Shown here in pieces: positions 30,876 to 40,203 of a DNA stretch of 64,000 nucleotides; position 1 is the first letter of the stretch, and each line of letters begins with the position of its first letter. A model generated the notes under the pieces. It searched no databases. It worked only from the letters and a program-made list of their open reading frames with translations, and was not told where the DNA came from. The DNA lies in the NCBI RefSeq assembly GCF_000975035.1, contig NZ_BBRA01000001.1:372001-436000 (forward strand), written 5' to 3'. Source of the DNA: Demequina flava. Its GTDB lineage: Bacteria; Actinomycetota; Actinomycetes; Actinomycetales; Demequinaceae. Position numbers and translations under genes: made by a program.

Positions 30876-33409
30876 CCCTGCGCGTCGCCGAACTCGAAAG
30901 CCTCTTCACCGCGAACATCCAACCCTTCGAGCAGGCTGCCCGGAAGGTTGAGACGGAACAGAAGCGTCTTGACGGTTCGAAGGCGAACATCACAGTCGAC
31001 ACCAACAGCACCACCGCGATCCAAGACCTCCAGCGCGTCGAGTCGACCGTGCGGGGCTTGCCCGACGGCAACATGACCGTCGAGGCCGACACCAGTAGCG
31101 CCACGCGCGCCCTTGATGACCTCGAGGACGATGCTGGCGACGCGGGCCGCGAGGGCGGCAAGCAGGCCGGTGAGGGCCTGTCGGATGAGCTCGTTGCGGC
31201 GATCATCTCCATTCCCATCGCGGGCGCGATCGTGGGTGTCGGAGTCGTCGCGGGCAAGGCCCTCATGCAGGGAATCTCGGACGGCCTGTCGGTCGAGGCG
31301 AACGCTGACCGTCTCATGGCCGAGACAGGCTTGGACGAAACGTCAATCGCGGTGATTGGTCGTGCCGCCGGAGAGGCGTACGCGAACAACTGGGGCGAGT
31401 CCGTCAAGGCGAACCTCGACACGGCCCGCATCGGATTGCAGACCGGCCTGCTCGATCCCGACGCCACGAAGAAGGACGCACAGCAGATCATCTCCGACCT
31501 CGCGGGCGTGTCCGATCTCCTCAACGAGGAAACCAGTCGTGTGGCCCGCTCGTCGTCGCAGCTGATTAAGAACGGCATCGCGGCCAACGCCGACGAGGCG
31601 TTCGACATCATCGTGAAAGGCCAACAGGCGGGCCTGAACGTGTCGGAGGACTGGCTCGACACCATTGACGAGTACTCCACGCAGTTCCGTGCGCTGGGGC
31701 TGACGGGCGGGCAGGCCATGGGGCTGCTGCGTCAGGCCGTCCAGGGCGGTGCGCGTGACACCGACGTGGCTGCTGACGCGCTCAAAGAGTTCGCGATCCG
31801 AGGCAAGGAGCTCGAGGACAGCGAGGGTGGCTACAAGAAGCTTGGTCTCGATGCTGAGGAGATGGCCGCGAAGGTTGCCAAGGGTGGCGAGGATGCCACC
31901 GAGGTGCTGCGAGTCGTCCTCGACGAGTTGCGTGCGGTCGAGGATCCTGCGATTCGTGATGCCGCCGCGATCGAACTGTTTGGCACCAAGGCCGAGGACA
32001 TGCAGGCCGCACTCCTCGGCATGGACCTCTCGACTGCCGTCGACGAACTCGGCGCGGTCGAAGGTGCCGCATCGTCGGCACTCGACGCTCTCACGGATAA
32101 CGCGCAGAACGACATCGACACCGCGCAGCGCAACCTCGAGACTGCCGCGACCGGCATCAAGGCTGCTCTCGCGGACGCGTTCGGACCGCAGATCGAAGCC
32201 GGTGCAACGTTCGCCACCGAGAACCGTGAGGCCGTGGTCGGGTTCCTGCTCGACACAGCGAACGGTGCTATCGAGTTAGGTATTGCGCTTGTCGAGGCGT
32301 TCGCATCCGGTACGGAGGCTGCTGGCGATTTCGTCGGCGGTCCGCTCGTGACTGTTGCATCGACCGTGCGCGGCATCCTGGACAACCTCAACGCGAGTCC
32401 GTTCATCGATCTTGGTGACGAGATCGACAGCATGGACACGATGATCCAGGACATGAAGGATTTCGACGGGGCGTCTGAAGACGTGGCCGACACCATCCGC
32501 AAAAAACTCATCAACCAGGGACTCGTACCCGCACAGGAGCGCCTCAACGAGTTCGGTGACGGGCTCCTCAAGGACGCGGCCCTCCATGACGCGACAGTGC
32601 GCCTCGCAGGCGACATCGACGCCGTCGGATACGCCGCCTCGACCGGCAAGAATCTCCTCGAGGACTACGACGGTGAGATGACGAGGGCCGCGCTGGCAGG
32701 CACGGAACTGGACTCGCAACTCAAGGCCGTCGTGTCCGCGATGGAAGACCAAGCCGTCGCGTCAGCACTGGCCGGCGAAGACGCCGCCACGATGAACGAA
32801 CGCCTCGAGGAATCCAAGACCGCCCTCGAGGACCAGCTCGAAGCGATGGGCCTCACCGAAGACCAGGTCGACACGCTCGTCGAGGCGTACGGTGCGATCC
32901 CGTCGGAGATCTCCACTGACATCAACATCGACACCGCGATTGCCGAGCAGCGCCTCGCCACCTTGCGCGCGAAGTTGGATGCGGCCGGAATCTCCGCACC
33001 CATCGCGTATGGCGACACCGCGTACAACCGCACCCAGCCAGTCCAGACCAACGCCTACGGCAACCTCAACCTCGCCGGGGCCTCCCCGTTGGCTCCGATC
33101 GCACAGATGGTTCCCCCGGGCACGCTGCGCGTGGTCGGTGACCGCATGGACGTCGACGAAGCATTCATCCCGCTGGACGGGTCGCCACGTTCGATGGCGA
33201 TCCTGATGGAAACGATGCGCCGCATGGGCGTCCAGCCCATGGCCAATGGCGGTGTCACCCGTGCACCGACGATCCGCCAGACAGTGCGGCACACCACCGA
33301 GGCCCCGATCAACGTGTCGATCGCGAACTGGCAGGGCCGCATCGAAGAGCTCGAGCGTGAGGCTCGCGAACGCGCCGCGACATCATCGAACGGAGGCTAC
33401 CGTGACTGA
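30872..33409 (+). CDS. Tape measure protein
   Basis: 845 residues, the longest structural protein. The N-terminus is coiled coil (PFEQAARKVETEQKRLDGSKANITVDTNSTTAIQDL), followed by a hydrophobic stretch (LVAAIISIPIAGAIVGVGVVAGKALMQG, about 110-137), long helical regions, a second hydrophobic patch near 470, and a Gly/Pro-containing C-terminus. At about 1.5 angstrom per residue the tail would be near 125 nm. It sets tail length and helps DNA entry. Confidence 0.93.
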   Translation: MTLRVAELESLFTANIQPFEQAARKVETEQKRLDGSKANITVDTNSTTAIQDLQRVESTVRGLPDGNMTVEADTSSATRALDDLEDDAGDAGREGGKQAGEGLSDELVAAIISIPIAGAIVGVGVVAGKALMQGISDGLSVEANADRLMAETGLDETSIAVIGRAAGEAYANNWGESVKANLDTARIGLQTGLLDPDATKKDAQQIISDLAGVSDLLNEETSRVARSSSQLIKNGIAANADEAFDIIVKGQQAGLNVSEDWLDTIDEYSTQFRALGLTGGQAMGLLRQAVQGGARDTDVAADALKEFAIRGKELEDSEGGYKKLGLDAEEMAAKVAKGGEDATEVLRVVLDELRAVEDPAIRDAAAIELFGTKAEDMQAALLGMDLSTAVDELGAVEGAASSALDALTDNAQNDIDTAQRNLETAATGIKAALADAFGPQIEAGATFATENREAVVGFLLDTANGAIELGIALVEAFASGTEAAGDFVGGPLVTVASTVRGILDNLNASPFIDLGDEIDSMDTMIQDMKDFDGASEDVADTIRKKLINQGLVPAQERLNEFGDGLLKDAALHDATVRLAGDIDAVGYAASTGKNLLEDYDGEMTRAALAGTELDSQLKAVVSAMEDQAVASALAGEDAATMNERLEESKTALEDQLEAMGLTEDQVDTLVEAYGAIPSEISTDINIDTAIAEQRLATLRAKLDAAGISAPIAYGDTAYNRTQPVQTNAYGNLNLAGASPLAPIAQMVPPGTLRVVGDRMDVDEAFIPLDGSPRSMAILMETMRRMGVQPMANGGVTRAPTIRQTVRHTTEAPINVSIANWQGRIEELEREARERAATSSNGGYRD

Positions 33410-33878
33410 CCCGCAGATCACCCTCGCACTCACGACCACCCTGCCGGCACCGGACGGGGCGGTGGACTTCAACGACCACACCCGGTTCGAACTGCTCACG
33501 CGCCCCAACCCGGGTCAGCGGTGGCGACGCGAGTCCGGAACAGGGCGTTATGTTCCAGGCGAGGCACTCATTGTCGCGGTGCAGGACACAGCGGTGCTGA
33601 GGTTCTCGGTGCGTGTCCTGGGTGGCACGTGGGCCGATCACACCCTGAATACGCAGCTGATGGAGCGTGCGTTGTCGCGGTTCTCGTACTCGTTGACCGA
33701 TGTGGTCGAGGGTGTGACGCGCACGTGGACGCGCTGCCAGCCTGCCGACATCGTCCCGCGCGAGGAAACCGACTTGCAGTATGCGGCAGGGTCGCGTGCG
33801 TTCGACATCAGTCGCGGCCGGGACCAGTACCTAATCACGGTCCGCTGCGACCCCCAACCTGTGGTGGAGGCCTCATGA
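33402..33878 (+). CDS. Distal tail / minor tail protein
   Basis: 158 residues from GTG 33402, overlapping the tape measure stop by eight bases; an upstream extension in the same frame lies wholly inside the tape measure gene. VTDPQITLALTTTLPAPDGAVDFNDHTRFELL and VLRFSVRVLGGTWADHTLNTQLMERALSRFSY are beta-strand patterns. Position after the tape measure suits a distal-tail baseplate protein. Confidence 0.7.
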   Translation: MTDPQITLALTTTLPAPDGAVDFNDHTRFELLTRPNPGQRWRRESGTGRYVPGEALIVAVQDTAVLRFSVRVLGGTWADHTLNTQLMERALSRFSYSLTDVVEGVTRTWTRCQPADIVPREETDLQYAAGSRAFDISRGRDQYLITVRCDPQPVVEAS

Positions 33879-34945
33879 CTGCCCTGGACCCAAACTCCGC
33901 GACACGTGTGGTGGAGTTCCCCTCTGGTGAGCTCACTGACACGGGTGTGGCGTTTGGGCCCGGTGGTGTCACGTTCTCGGCGCCGTTCACGGATGGGGGT
34001 ACGACCCCGTATCAGCCGGTGGAGGTGTCCGCGCACGGCTTCAATGTGTTGCCGCGCGACACGTCGGTTGACGGTGACGCTGCGTATGTTGAGGCGTCGT
34101 CGTTTGCTCCTAGCGATGACTGGACTCTGATGGTCGCGTTCGACCAGATTGCTTCGAAGGGGTCGGTCAGCCCTCTGTTCTTTGCGTCTGGTTGGGGTGA
34201 CATTGTCGGAAGCGCGACTCAGATCGTGCAGGCGACCGCCGCAGACGTTGACCTTCTGCCCATGGGTCCGACGACGCTGGCGACACCCTTGAGTGACGCG
34301 CCTGTGGTGGTGTTCTTGACCGCGAACACGGTCGAGTCGTTCTTCGGGACGAGCCTTGACGGAGTCGTCGCAGCTGGTGCTGGCACCACGGGTGCGGCAA
34401 CGGCGTCGGCTCTTGAGTTCAACACCGAAAGTGGTGTGGGCGGGATGCGGTTGCTGGGTGTGTGGCTGTGGGAAGGCCTCGCGGTGTCGCAAGCCGATGC
34501 GACCGACACTGCTCAGTACCTTGCCGCGGTTCTCAACGGTGAGGGTCCGGAGCCGCCGACTGGTGCGGCGTCCACGGTTGGCCCGTCGTTTGCGTCCCGT
34601 GTCGCGCAAAGCATCGTCGGCCCCAACCATGGGCAACTGATTCCTGACGTGGTGTGGGGTGCGTGGATGGATGACGCCAACACGGTGATTGCGACGACGG
34701 GCGTCCAGGTTCCGCACGACGCGTTCGGTCCGGGCGTGAACAGTGCGACGAACATTTCGGACGTGGACGCTGGACTCATGCCTGTCACGGTGCCGACACG
34801 GTTCGGGATCTTCGACGCCGCAGACGGTGGGAACCTGGTGATCTACGCCCAGGTGACGTGGCCTGACCCTGTTCCTGTCGAAGGTGACCCGGTACGGTTC
34901 CCACCCGGCGCGTTGAACTTCGCGGTCACGCCAGCAGGGGCCTGA
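33875..34945 (+). CDS. Minor tail protein
   Basis: 356 residues from ATG 33875 (ATGA overlap). Beta-rich with a lectin/jelly-roll-like middle (DDWTLMVAFDQIASKGSVSPLFFASGWG ... GGMRLLGVWLWEGLAVSQADATDTAQYLAAVLNGEG), a pattern of concanavalin-like domains found in tail tips. Likely part of the receptor-binding apparatus. No exact family assigned. Confidence 0.65.
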   Translation: MTALDPNSATRVVEFPSGELTDTGVAFGPGGVTFSAPFTDGGTTPYQPVEVSAHGFNVLPRDTSVDGDAAYVEASSFAPSDDWTLMVAFDQIASKGSVSPLFFASGWGDIVGSATQIVQATAADVDLLPMGPTTLATPLSDAPVVVFLTANTVESFFGTSLDGVVAAGAGTTGAATASALEFNTESGVGGMRLLGVWLWEGLAVSQADATDTAQYLAAVLNGEGPEPPTGAASTVGPSFASRVAQSIVGPNHGQLIPDVVWGAWMDDANTVIATTGVQVPHDAFGPGVNSATNISDVDAGLMPVTVPTRFGIFDAADGGNLVIYAQVTWPDPVPVEGDPVRFPPGALNFAVTPAGA

Positions 34946-34946
34946 C

Positions 34947-37157
34947 ATGGCTGACGCGCAAGGCCTCGGCGCCGCACAGATCCAGGGAACGGGCGCGCCA
35001 GTCGGCGGCAAGCCCTACACGCTGCCCCCGGTCACGATCCCCACGCCGGGCGGGTCCCGCACGCCGCCTGAGCCGCCTGAGCTAGTCATCCCTCCTGGCC
35101 TTGAGCCGATCCCGGTTCGGCATCGCTGGGAGCGCTTTGAGGCGCCCGCGGGCGACGCCCCCTGGCAGCCGTCCGCAACGGGAGCAGCGGAGTACGGGCA
35201 CTTGCAGATCGTGATCGAGGGCGTCGACTTCACTTACCTGAACGGCGTGCCCACGCCCGAGCCGGACACGCGCGAGTCCGAGCCGTTCTCCTATGGGCCG
35301 GCGACGATCCGGCTTCCGCAAATCAAGGTGCACGACGACATCCCGCCTCAGGCGGCGGCTGGCGCCAACTTCGCGGTCCGTGTGAAGAGATTGTCCGACG
35401 GCGGCTACGACACCGTCTACGAGGGCATCGTCGGCGGCACCAACGACCTCCAAGACTCTGGCCCTTTCACGCTCTACTGCGACGGCCTACTCATGGCCGC
35501 AAACCACCAAAACACCAGTCCCTCATTCGACACCGACCCGAAAGACATCGGCGCCGCGATCCCGGACAAGATCAACGCGGCAACGTCGGTGCGATACGAA
35601 CCCATGGATCGCACCGTGACCGGCATCACCACGTCCGTCGCGGGACGTTGGGAGCCGCTGCTGACGGGGTTTGTGCAGGCCCGCCTCGCCACCGCGGTGA
35701 AGGAGGGCAAGCAGTACACCCTCATGCTCGACGGTCGCAAGCCCGTGTTGCGCGCCAAGGATCTCACCACGATCGCTTGGGAGGTCCGGGCCGGGCAGCG
35801 CCTGATCAAGGTGGACCTGACAAAGGACTCGACCGAGGCTCCGAACTACATCACTGGCTACGGCGTCAACCCCGCGGGCGGAGCGTGGTTCAACACCCTG
35901 TACCCCGACGCGAAATACGATGACAGTCCGGAGTATTGCTTCAACGACGCTGGCCGATCAGTTGTGGTAGGCACGACCGATGCGGACACGGACACCGGCA
36001 ACGGTGTCACGCTCGCACAGCGCAAGCTCGACCGCCCCGAGACTGGGCGTTGGTCGTGGGGGGACGCGGAGGCGGCAGAACGGTTCCAGGAGGACCACGG
36101 TCTACTCGTCGATGGTGTGGTAGGCCCTCAAACGTGGGCTGCCCTGTTCGATATCGGCGCGAACGTCGGGATCCTGACCCCCTTCCATGCGCCTTTGGCC
36201 GCGGCGACCGAGGTCATGCCACGCCTGCATGGGGCCGATGGTGAAGACCTTGGCCCCAACCCTGCATACGACCCGAACGTGCCCCGTATCGACAGGATCA
36301 TTGAGTACGGGCAGGGAGTGTGGCGTTCCGAAGCGCGCCGCGACGCGCGCGAGGTCCTGGCACGCGACTCGAACCCGGGCTATACCGGCACGATCACATT
36401 CTCCATCGACCCCGAACAGATGCCACGCCACCTGATCCGGGCTGGACAGAACGGGCTCGTGCGTGGCCACCACGACGAGGACATCGTCGTGCACGTTGTC
36501 GACGTGAAGCGTCGCGGAGGCACAGTCACCGCGACGGTGGACTCGAAGGCGCGGGACCTGCCAACTCTGCAGGCAATCATGCAGCGTGACAAGGCCGCAA
36601 TGGATCCTGCACGGTCTGCGGTCAAGAGGATCACGGAAGCAGCTGTGGCCACCGACCGTCCTACCTTCGATGCGGAGTCGAAGGCGGGCCGTATTCCTGA
36701 GCATGCGATCCGTGAGGACCTGTTCGATGTGCGTCGTATCCCGATGTCGAAGGTTGGGATGGCGGTGTTGTTTGAGATGCAGACGTTTGGTCCGGCGACG
36801 GAGTTCTCGACGGCAGCGTTCGGTAAGCCCATCACGGCCGCACAGTTGCAGGCGATCGTGGGCAACCCGCTGAATGTGGGTGCTGATCCGCTCGAGTCGC
36901 CGTGGGATGTGCATGCAAAAGAGCTGCGTGAGAAGTTTTGGTTCATTGACGCGTGGGGTTGGCAGGAACAGCCTGCGGGTTTGGGTGAGCGTGCGCGCAC
37001 GACGCCGAATGGAACAACGTCCGCGCCGGTGACGGGTGAACTGATTCACCGAGGCTCTTGGCAGTACACCACTGAGCGTTCTCCTTGGCTGTATGTGGCG
37101 ACGATCTCGCGGACTTCGTGTTTCGTGAAGGGCCGCATTTACGGGGCGCCGGCGTGA
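34947..37157 (+). CDS. Tail hub/tip protein with an embedded peptidoglycan-binding domain
   Basis: 736 residues. Pro-rich N-terminus (about 20-50), then gp27-like hub sequence (YGHLQIVIEGVDFTYLNG ... DDIPPQAAAGANFAVRVKRL), a middle section with GDAEAAERFQEDHGLLVDGVVGPQTWAALFD (about 372-400), which is a PG_binding_1-type repeat, and a further hub part (TGTITFSIDPEQMPRHLIRAGQNGLVRG). It probably forms the tail tip and uses the extra domain to grip the cell wall. Confidence 0.72.
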   Translation: MADAQGLGAAQIQGTGAPVGGKPYTLPPVTIPTPGGSRTPPEPPELVIPPGLEPIPVRHRWERFEAPAGDAPWQPSATGAAEYGHLQIVIEGVDFTYLNGVPTPEPDTRESEPFSYGPATIRLPQIKVHDDIPPQAAAGANFAVRVKRLSDGGYDTVYEGIVGGTNDLQDSGPFTLYCDGLLMAANHQNTSPSFDTDPKDIGAAIPDKINAATSVRYEPMDRTVTGITTSVAGRWEPLLTGFVQARLATAVKEGKQYTLMLDGRKPVLRAKDLTTIAWEVRAGQRLIKVDLTKDSTEAPNYITGYGVNPAGGAWFNTLYPDAKYDDSPEYCFNDAGRSVVVGTTDADTDTGNGVTLAQRKLDRPETGRWSWGDAEAAERFQEDHGLLVDGVVGPQTWAALFDIGANVGILTPFHAPLAAATEVMPRLHGADGEDLGPNPAYDPNVPRIDRIIEYGQGVWRSEARRDAREVLARDSNPGYTGTITFSIDPEQMPRHLIRAGQNGLVRGHHDEDIVVHVVDVKRRGGTVTATVDSKARDLPTLQAIMQRDKAAMDPARSAVKRITEAAVATDRPTFDAESKAGRIPEHAIREDLFDVRRIPMSKVGMAVLFEMQTFGPATEFSTAAFGKPITAAQLQAIVGNPLNVGADPLESPWDVHAKELREKFWFIDAWGWQEQPAGLGERARTTPNGTTSAPVTGELIHRGSWQYTTERSPWLYVATISRTSCFVKGRIYGAPA

Positions 37158-38083
37158 GTTTTCCCGGCTCGTGGCAGGGCACGGTGGATGATCCGCAGGC
37201 GCATGCGCGTGCGTTGATGACGCCGGGCACGATTGATGCGTCGTTCACTGCTCAGCCCGCGGGCGTGGGCTCGATGCCGCACCCGTTTACGCGGGATTGG
37301 GCGGCTTTGGATTCGCGTGGCCGGTGGCAGTCGTGGCCTGACGTGGCGTGGCCGTCTGGCGATCCGAACTATCCCACGAACGACCCGAACTATTTGCGGG
37401 ACTACTCGTATGCGTTGGGTCATGACTCGACGTTGGCGAGTTTCGTTGATGGTGACTGGGTTGCTCAGCAGGTCGTGTTTGATGACCCGTACACGTGGGA
37501 GGATTCGTCGCTGTTGCATCCGGCATATGCGGCGATGCCTGCCGGTGCTGTGGATGTCGAGTTTGAGCAGGGCCCGTCGTCGGCGTATATCGCGCTTGAG
37601 GTGCATTCCTATCAGGCGGTGGTGACGGTGTCGGCGCCTACGGTGCCGGGTGTGCCGACACCGTTTGAGGTCATCAAGGCCGATGGTGATTTCGCGGACT
37701 TCGATTTGGTGGGGACGTGGAATCACGGCTTGACGTCGGTGCCGGGGCGTCTTAGCTGGGACGAGATTGGCACGGGCTGGATTGACACGTTCGGCACCGT
37801 TGCGCCCGCGGTGTTTCCGTTCACGGTTGATGCTGGCGACAAGGCGCAACTGTTGCTGGTTCGCACTACGGGTATGGACACCGGTGATGTGGCGGTGTCG
37901 GGTATCACGTTCACGCGTCATGTGACGTGGGACAACTACCGGTACTTGTATGACACGCCTCAGGGGCATGGCATGTGGTCGACGCAGCAGCGCGGCACTG
38001 CGGGTGGCACGTCTGGCGGCTGGCCACTCAAGCATGGCACCACAGGTTCGTGGCCTTTGTCTCATCGCAACAACAGGTTTTGA
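37154..38083 (+). CDS. Minor tail protein
   Basis: 309 residues from GTG 37154 (GTGA overlap). Trp/Tyr/Asp-rich and beta-like (VSFPGSWQGTVDDPQAHARALMTPGTIDASF ... DNYRYLYDTPQGHGMWSTQQRG). Last gene of the tail-tip run before lysis. It may contact the host surface; no family recognised. Confidence 0.62.
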   Translation: MSFPGSWQGTVDDPQAHARALMTPGTIDASFTAQPAGVGSMPHPFTRDWAALDSRGRWQSWPDVAWPSGDPNYPTNDPNYLRDYSYALGHDSTLASFVDGDWVAQQVVFDDPYTWEDSSLLHPAYAAMPAGAVDVEFEQGPSSAYIALEVHSYQAVVTVSAPTVPGVPTPFEVIKADGDFADFDLVGTWNHGLTSVPGRLSWDEIGTGWIDTFGTVAPAVFPFTVDAGDKAQLLLVRTTGMDTGDVAVSGITFTRHVTWDNYRYLYDTPQGHGMWSTQQRGTAGGTSGGWPLKHGTTGSWPLSHRNNRF

Positions 38084-38153
38084 CCATCCGCACTCGCGAG
38101 CCTTTGTCTCGTATCGCGCTGACGCGCATCCACAGCTTCTAGGAGAGTCCCAG

Positions 38154-38459
38154 GTGAACGACATGTCCGAAACCGAACAGATCGCTGGCCTGACGGCCAC
38201 GGTCCAAGCGTTGAAGGATGAGGTCCACGGGCTTCGCCAGGACCTAAAGGATCAGCGTGACAACTTTGTGCCGGCACGAGAGTTCATCGCATGGAAGACC
38301 GGTCTGGACCGGGAGATCGCCGACCTCAAGACAGGCCTCGCGAACGAGCGCGCTGAACGCAAAGCGCAGCGCATCCCTCCTGCCGTGTACGTGACGGCCC
38401 TTATCGGTGTGTTGTCGCTCGCGGCGACCGTCATCATCTGGCTGGCCGAACGCTCATAA
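38154..38459 (+). CDS. XhlA-like coiled-coil protein with C-terminal membrane anchor
   Basis: 101 residues from GTG 38154 (AGGAGA eight bases upstream); ATG 38163 is an alternative. Residues 5-70 are a charged coiled coil (TATVQALKDEVHGLRQDLKDQ ... GLDREIADLKTGLANERAERK), and residues 76-97 a single membrane helix (VYVTALIGVLSLAATVIIWLAE). This is the layout of XhlA/hemolysin-XhlA lysis proteins that work with a holin and endolysin. It precedes both. Confidence 0.72.
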   Translation: MNDMSETEQIAGLTATVQALKDEVHGLRQDLKDQRDNFVPAREFIAWKTGLDREIADLKTGLANERAERKAQRIPPAVYVTALIGVLSLAATVIIWLAERS

Positions 38460-38470
38460 AGCCCCCCGCC

Positions 38471-38526
38471 TTGATCTGACCAGATCAAGCCTCAACCCTT
38501 GAGCCCACCCATCGCGGTGGGCTTTC
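38471..38526 (+). terminator. Perfect palindrome followed by a terminator hairpin in the lysis cassette
   Basis: TTGATCTG-AC-CAGATCAA (38471-38488) is a perfect inverted repeat, probably a protein site or RNA hairpin. AGCCCACC (38502-38509) pairs with GGTGGGCT (38516-38523), followed by TTTCGC, a short terminator. Both lie between the XhlA-like gene and the endolysin and could set the level or timing of lysis gene expression. Confidence 0.6.
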
Positions 38527-38557
38527 GCATTCCCACACCCGATTGGAGCCCACCCCC

Positions 38558-39487
38558 ATGAGCGTCAAGGTTGTTGACCAGATCACGTCCAAGCGCCGCT
38601 ACTATCCCGGCACGAACCCCTGCCTTGGTGCCACGGTCCACATGACCGGCAACACCAACAAGGGTGCGGACGCTCAAGCACACGCAAACCTGCAGTCCCG
38701 CGGAAACGTCCGCGTCGCTTCCTGGCATGTCTCCATCGACGACAAAGCGGCATTCCAGTCCTACCTGGACTCACGGAAGTGCTGGCACGCCGGTGACGGC
38801 ACCGGTCCGGGCAACACCACGACCATCGCATACGAGCTGTGCGTCAACTCCGACGGCGACTACGTGAAGATGGTTCACAACGCTGCGGAACGCATCGCGA
38901 TGGACGTCGTCGAGTACGGGTGGACCCGTGACGACATCTACCAGCACAACGAGTTCTCGTCATGGGGCAAGGACTGCCCGCGCGAGTTGCGTGGTTCCAA
39001 GACGGATATCTCGTGGTCTGACTTCGTTGACCTGATCTTCATGTACGCCGGCGCAGGTGACGTGAAGCCCAAGCCGGAACCCAAGCCCGACAGCAAGGCT
39101 GATGGCCGCACTGACGTCGACGGGTATTGGGGCACCGACACCACCATCGAACTGCAGTACATCTTCAACCCTGACGCGATCGACGGTGAGGTGTGGCGCC
39201 AGAACAGTGTGTGGCGCTCCATGAACCCTGCCCTCACGTGGGGCTGGAAGTGGGAGTCCACCAACACCGGTGGATCGCCTCTGATCTACAAGATGCAGGA
39301 CTGGCTGGGTTCGGACTACCGCGGCGAGCGCGACGGCGACATTGGCCCCGAGTTCATCAAGGGTCTGCAGCGTCGCCTCAAGCAGTTGGGCTACTACACG
39401 GGCCGTATTGATGGCCGCCTCGACAAGGAGTCGCTCACGATCCAGGGCCTTCAGCGGGCCATCAACGACGACAAGATCACCAACTAA
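38558..39487 (+). CDS. Endolysin: N-acetylmuramoyl-L-alanine amidase (Amidase_2) with C-terminal wall-binding domain
   Basis: 309 residues from ATG 38558 (GGAG upstream). Amidase_2 fold: zinc ligands H28 (TVHMTG), H130 and C140 (YQHNEFSSWGKDCP). It cuts the amide between MurNAc and L-Ala of peptidoglycan. A Lys/Pro linker (about residues 169-180) leads to a C-terminal part with GSDYRGERDGDIGPEFIKGLQRRLKQLGYY, a PG_binding-like repeat. No signal peptide, so it depends on the holin. Confidence 0.92.
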   Translation: MSVKVVDQITSKRRYYPGTNPCLGATVHMTGNTNKGADAQAHANLQSRGNVRVASWHVSIDDKAAFQSYLDSRKCWHAGDGTGPGNTTTIAYELCVNSDGDYVKMVHNAAERIAMDVVEYGWTRDDIYQHNEFSSWGKDCPRELRGSKTDISWSDFVDLIFMYAGAGDVKPKPEPKPDSKADGRTDVDGYWGTDTTIELQYIFNPDAIDGEVWRQNSVWRSMNPALTWGWKWESTNTGGSPLIYKMQDWLGSDYRGERDGDIGPEFIKGLQRRLKQLGYYTGRIDGRLDKESLTIQGLQRAINDDKITN

Positions 39488-39497
39488 GGAGACCCTC

Positions 39498-39770
39498 ATG
39501 TCTGATGCTGCTATTGCTCGACTTCGTACCGCTGTCCCGGCCGCTTGGGCTGTGCTGGTCACGTGGCTGTTGGGCACCGCGACCTGGCTCCCCGACTTCG
39601 TTGGCGTGTGGCTGAGTTCTGAGGCCACCGTCCTCGCGGTTGTGGCTGCGGTCACGGCCCTGTGGCACTGGTTGTGGTCGAGGATCGGCCCCCACATTCC
39701 CAACTGGCTTGAAGCTATCGTGATGGGTCACACCGGTACCGCGTCGTACAAGGCGGCAGTCGATGCCTGA
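39498..39770 (+). CDS. Holin
   Basis: 90 residues from ATG 39498 (AAGGAGA upstream). Two hydrophobic helices (AAWAVLVTWLLGTATWLPDFVGVWL and ATVLAVVAAVTALWHWLWSRI) joined by a short turn, with a short C-terminus: class II holin-like. Directly after the endolysin. It opens the membrane to release the amidase. Confidence 0.82.
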   Translation: MSDAAIARLRTAVPAAWAVLVTWLLGTATWLPDFVGVWLSSEATVLAVVAAVTALWHWLWSRIGPHIPNWLEAIVMGHTGTASYKAAVDA

Positions 39771-40203
39771 GCCGGAGACCAAGGCCCCGGCGGGGTATCG
39801 GGTCTTGCAGATCGTCCCGTGGGACGTTCCCCAGGGTTCGGACGTCACCAATCCCTTGATCTACGGCACGCAGACCGGTGAGGGCGAGGAAGCGGTCATC
39901 ACGTATCCCGACCTCACGCAGGGATGGTCTGCACGCGCACAGATCCGCGATGTCGCTGGCGGCACCGTGTGGGCAACCCTCACGTCGGAAGCAACGGACG
40001 GCCCCCGCATCATGCTCGAGGCTGACGGCATCTTCACTCTGATCTTGCCCGCCCAGGCCACCGAGACTGACGAGTGGGATGAGTACGCGACCGTCGGGCA
40101 AGGCGTATATGACGTCGAGCTCGTAACGCCCGATGGCCGCACGATCCGTCACACCGAAGGCATCGTCACGGTGTACCCCGACGTCACGCGAACGGAGTCA
40201 TGA
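39763..40203 (+). CDS. Phage virion-associated protein, possibly fibre-linked
   Basis: 146 residues, overlapping the holin by eight bases. Beta-rich ([23 protein letters not shown] ... [25 protein letters not shown] ... [29 protein letters not shown]), similar in pattern to small baseplate or fibre-attachment proteins. It precedes and overlaps the collagen-like fibre gene by ATGA. Confidence 0.55.
   Translation: MPEPETKAPAGYRVLQIVPWDVPQGSDVTNPLIYGTQTGEGEEAVITYPDLTQGWSARAQIRDVAGGTVWATLTSEATDGPRIMLEADGIFTLILPAQATETDEWDEYATVGQGVYDVELVTPDGRTIRHTEGIVTVYPDVTRTES

Noticed and set aside
33638-35011. A 457-codon antisense open frame over tail genes
   Set aside because: Arg/His/Pro-rich shadow of the sense genes, which are tightly coupled by overlaps.
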